Source: Burkholderiales bacterium
Lineage (GTDB): Bacteria; Pseudomonadota; Gammaproteobacteria; Burkholderiales; Burkholderiaceae_C
Assembly: GCA_011391855.1 (NCBI GenBank)
Contig: JAABPT010000070.1
Location: 1-7,085, forward strand
Direction: 5' to 3'
Length of the DNA: 7,085 nt
Shown here one piece after another: positions 4,956 through 7,085 of the stretch (position 1 is the stretch's first letter; every line of letters starts with the position of its first letter). Under the pieces are notes generated by a model, which ran no database searches, was not told the origin of the DNA, and saw nothing but the letters and a program-made list of their open reading frames with translations. A program made the position numbers and the translations under genes.

Positions 4956-7085
4956 TCAAGTCGGTGCGGAAGTGCCCTCTTCAGCTGTTACCGACGGGGC
5001 AATGTGCAGATGGACATCTCGCTGTGGGAACGGGATGGAGATACCCGCGGCCCGCAATCCGGCGTCGATCGCCAAACGTATGTCGCTCTCGATGGCAGGT
5101 CCTGAGCGATCAGTCTGCAGCCCTATCCAGAACTGCAGTCGATACTCAATGCTATCGCCGCCGAAGCTTGAAACCAGGACCTCGGGTGCTGGGTCTGCCA
5201 GAATCCCGGGCACCGAGGCCGCGCACGCCAGCAGCACCTGCTTGCCGCGCTGCAAGTCGGTACCGTACGCGACGCCGACGGCCACCTCCCGGCGCATCGT
5301 CGAGTTCAGATAGGTCCAGTTGCTCACCTGATTCTCGAGCAGGTTTGAATTCGGAACGATGAAGTCGATGCCGTCGAAGCCACGCACCGTGGTCGCCCGC
5401 AGATCGACTGCCGCGACCGTGCCCGACAGGTTGCCGATGGTGACGATGTCGCCCACGCGCAGCTTTCTCTCGAACAGGATGATCATCCCGCTGATCAAGT
5501 TCTTGATGATGTTCTGAGTACCGAAGCCCACACCGATGGCCAGCGCACCGCCCAGGAAGGCAAATGCCGTCAGGGGCACCCTGGCGACTTTCAGCACTGT
5601 GATCAGCACCACCAGTCCCATGACCCACATGATCCAGCGGTACAGCACGGAGCTGAATTGAGCGCTCACGCGCGTGTGGCGAACCAGCTGGGCCACCAGG
5701 CGCCGGGCCAGCAGTCGGCCAACCCAGATGCTGGCGACAAACAGGATCAGCACCCCGACAGACTTGCCAACGGTCACGCCATAGTTGACGGTGACGGGGC
5801 GGCCGTCGACGACCGATGACTCCGTCGCGCTGAAAAGTTCGTACTCCCAGGCACTGCGGGCAAGTTCGGTGCCGCGGTCTGCGACCAGCGCCAACCATTG
5901 GACAGGCGTCGTCGGCTTGCCAGCCAACTCAACGTCGTCGCGGCTGCGCGTCAGCAGCAGCCGCACTCTAGTGAGTTTGCCCTGCAACCGTTCACGAGCG
6001 TCGATCTCGCGTGTCTGCGCATCGTGCACGCGTTGTTCTGAATCGCGCCGGGTGTCATCGGCCGAGAGCGATTCCAGCAACGAACGTTGTGCCCGCGCCG
6101 AGGCGCGTGTCGAGTCGAGTTGTTCCTGGGTGACTTGAAGTCGCGCATCGATCTGGTCGATGGCCGTGATCAGCAGGTCCCGGGCGCCCGCTTGTCGGTC
6201 CTTGTCCGCACCGGCCTCCAGCGCCAGTCGTCGCATCGACCATGCACCTTCTGTACCTTGCTCAATCGCATCGAATTCCGACAGGGCCGCGATGGTGGAT
6301 CGCAAGGCCGCAGCGACGCGAGGCGCAGCGTCGTCACCGTCTGCCCGAGCTTCGACGGCGGCCAGGCGAGAGCGCAGCTTGTCGATCTCTTTGGCAAGCG
6401 CTTGGCGCGCACGGTGCGAGGTTTGCAAGACGCTTTCCATGGCAGCCTTGTCGAGGACCTGGCGGGTTCGCACGCGCGCGACTTCGCGCTCGATCGCAGC
6501 AAGACGCAACCTCAGCGGCTCCAGCCGCGATTGAGCGTCGCGACGATCGCGGTCGGCACGCGCCACCTCCAATTCGGCGACGCGCGCCTGTGACATGGCC
6601 AGTTCAGTCTCTGCCACCCAGCGTTCGCGGTCGGCATCGCCGGCGCGGGCCAGTCGTTCTTGGCGCAAGCGCAGGGACTCATCCGCTTTGCGTCGTGCGG
6701 CAACCAGCGCTTCAATCTCGCGATCCAGCAACCGGAGCGACACGTCGAGCGACGATCGTTGCGATGCGATGGCGTCCCGCTGATCGCGCAGGGTGTCAAC
6801 ATCGGCCACCGGGTGAGGACCGTCGCTGCCGAGCGTCGGCGCCGGGGAGTCCAAGGACACGATGGTTGGCGCCAGCCCCGCCTCCCGTCGCTCCTTGGCA
6901 ACCAACAGGGCGATCAGCCGGGCAACCGAACTTCGCCGCTCGTCGAGCAGGTGCGTGCCGGGCGGCAGGGCAGACACGCGCTCCAGTTGGCGCCGTGCGC
7001 GATCCAGCTCATCGACAACCGGGTTGGGTGGGGTCGTGGTGTCGGCGCCGGCACCGGCGCCGAACGCAGGATTCGATGCTGCAGT
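4956..7085 (-). CDS. MscS-family mechanosensitive channel with long coiled-coil N-terminal region (N-terminus beyond right edge)
   Basis: This gene codes for an inner-membrane tension-gated channel that releases solutes on osmotic downshock. The frame stays open to the window end, so 709 residues are visible and the true start lies further right; the GTG at 6977 is only an internal codon. Counting from the right edge, a Gly/Ala/Thr/Pro-rich start (1-24) leads to about 290 charged, heptad-like residues rich in Arg, Ala, Glu, Leu and Gln (~96-386), a probable coiled coil. Membrane helices are at ~440-460 and ~482-499. The pore helix TM3 (~504-538) carries the small-residue pattern GGALAIGVGFGTQNIIKNL. 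The beta domain (VGDIVTIGNLSGTV, then VPNSNLLENQVSNW) and C-terminal alpha/beta domain end in the hallmark PFPQRDVH (685-692). The family is sure. The long N-terminal region recalls MscK/MscM-type proteins, but only three membrane helices follow the coiled coil. It is convergent with the patatin gene. Confidence 0.93.
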   Translation of the reverse strand, partial: TAASNPAFGAGAGADTTTPPNPVVDELDRARRQLERVSALPPGTHLLDERRSSVARLIALLVAKERREAGLAPTIVSLDSPAPTLGSDGPHPVADVDTLRDQRDAIASQRSSLDVSLRLLDREIEALVAARRKADESLRLRQERLARAGDADRERWVAETELAMSQARVAELEVARADRDRRDAQSRLEPLRLRLAAIEREVARVRTRQVLDKAAMESVLQTSHRARQALAKEIDKLRSRLAAVEARADGDDAAPRVAAALRSTIAALSEFDAIEQGTEGAWSMRRLALEAGADKDRQAGARDLLITAIDQIDARLQVTQEQLDSTRASARAQRSLLESLSADDTRRDSEQRVHDAQTREIDARERLQGKLTRVRLLLTRSRDDVELAGKPTTPVQWLALVADRGTELARSAWEYELFSATESSVVDGRPVTVNYGVTVGKSVGVLILFVASIWVGRLLARRLVAQLVRHTRVSAQFSSVLYRWIMWVMGLVVLITVLKVARVPLTAFAFLGGALAIGVGFGTQNIIKNLISGMIILFERKLRVGDIVTIGNLSGTVAAVDLRATTVRGFDGIDFIVPNSNLLENQVSNWTYLNSTMRREVAVGVAYGTDLQRGKQVLLACAASVPGILADPAPEVLVSSFGGDSIEYRLQFWIGLQTDRSGPAIESDIRLAIDAGLRAAGISIPFPQRDVHLHIAPSVTAEEGTSAPT

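Noticed and set aside
5152..5898. 248-residue minus-strand open frame in another frame of the channel gene
   Set aside because: Arg/Gly-rich alternative frame inside the clearly coding MscS core region.
7044..7061. 18-bp palindrome GGCGCCGG-CA-CCGGCGCC
   Set aside because: It lies in the open frame of the channel gene and is explained by Gly-Ala repeat codons in GC-rich DNA; there is no other sign of a regulatory role.

Overview
The window is GC-rich proteobacterial DNA. The Gram-negative-type RND exporter and outer-membrane factor, two predicted lipoproteins and an Entner-Doudoroff gene fragment all point that way. A gamma- or betaproteobacterium is likely, and something like the Xanthomonadaceae/Lysobacteraceae is my best guess. 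That guess comes from general gene style only; no rRNA or other strong taxonomic marker is present.

Layout. (1) Positions 2-2601, plus strand: the 3' end of an HAE1-type RND multidrug-efflux pump gene overlaps by ATGA a complete OprM/NodT-type outer-membrane factor lipoprotein gene. This is the distal part of an efflux operon whose adaptor gene should lie left of the window. (2) Positions 2644-2979, minus strand: a small 111-residue protein of unknown function, convergent with the efflux operon. (3) Positions 2980-3181: a divergent intergenic region of about 200 bp with a promoter-like segment and a clear palindrome (TGGT-NN-AATT-NN-ACCA). (4) Positions 3182-3424, plus strand: the first ~60 codons of 6-phosphogluconate dehydratase (edd), with start codon and ribosome binding site intact, cut off abruptly near 3367. 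(5) About 3470-4825, plus strand: a patatin-like phospholipase predicted to be a lipoprotein. (6) Positions 4956-7085, minus strand: a large MscS-family mechanosensitive channel with a long coiled-coil region, running off the right edge and convergent with the patatin gene.

How it fits together. The efflux genes form an ordinary tripartite-pump operon. The most informative spot is the edd remnant: the regulatory region and N-terminus of a central-carbon gene survive, but the rest is gone. The following patatin and channel genes look less codon-biased by eye than the efflux genes. The simplest reading is a recombination or insertion joint near 3367 that brought in an accessory envelope block (lipid hydrolase plus osmotic channel). 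I see no CRISPR array, tRNA, rRNA, integrase or transposase, and no convincing undescribed multi-gene system.
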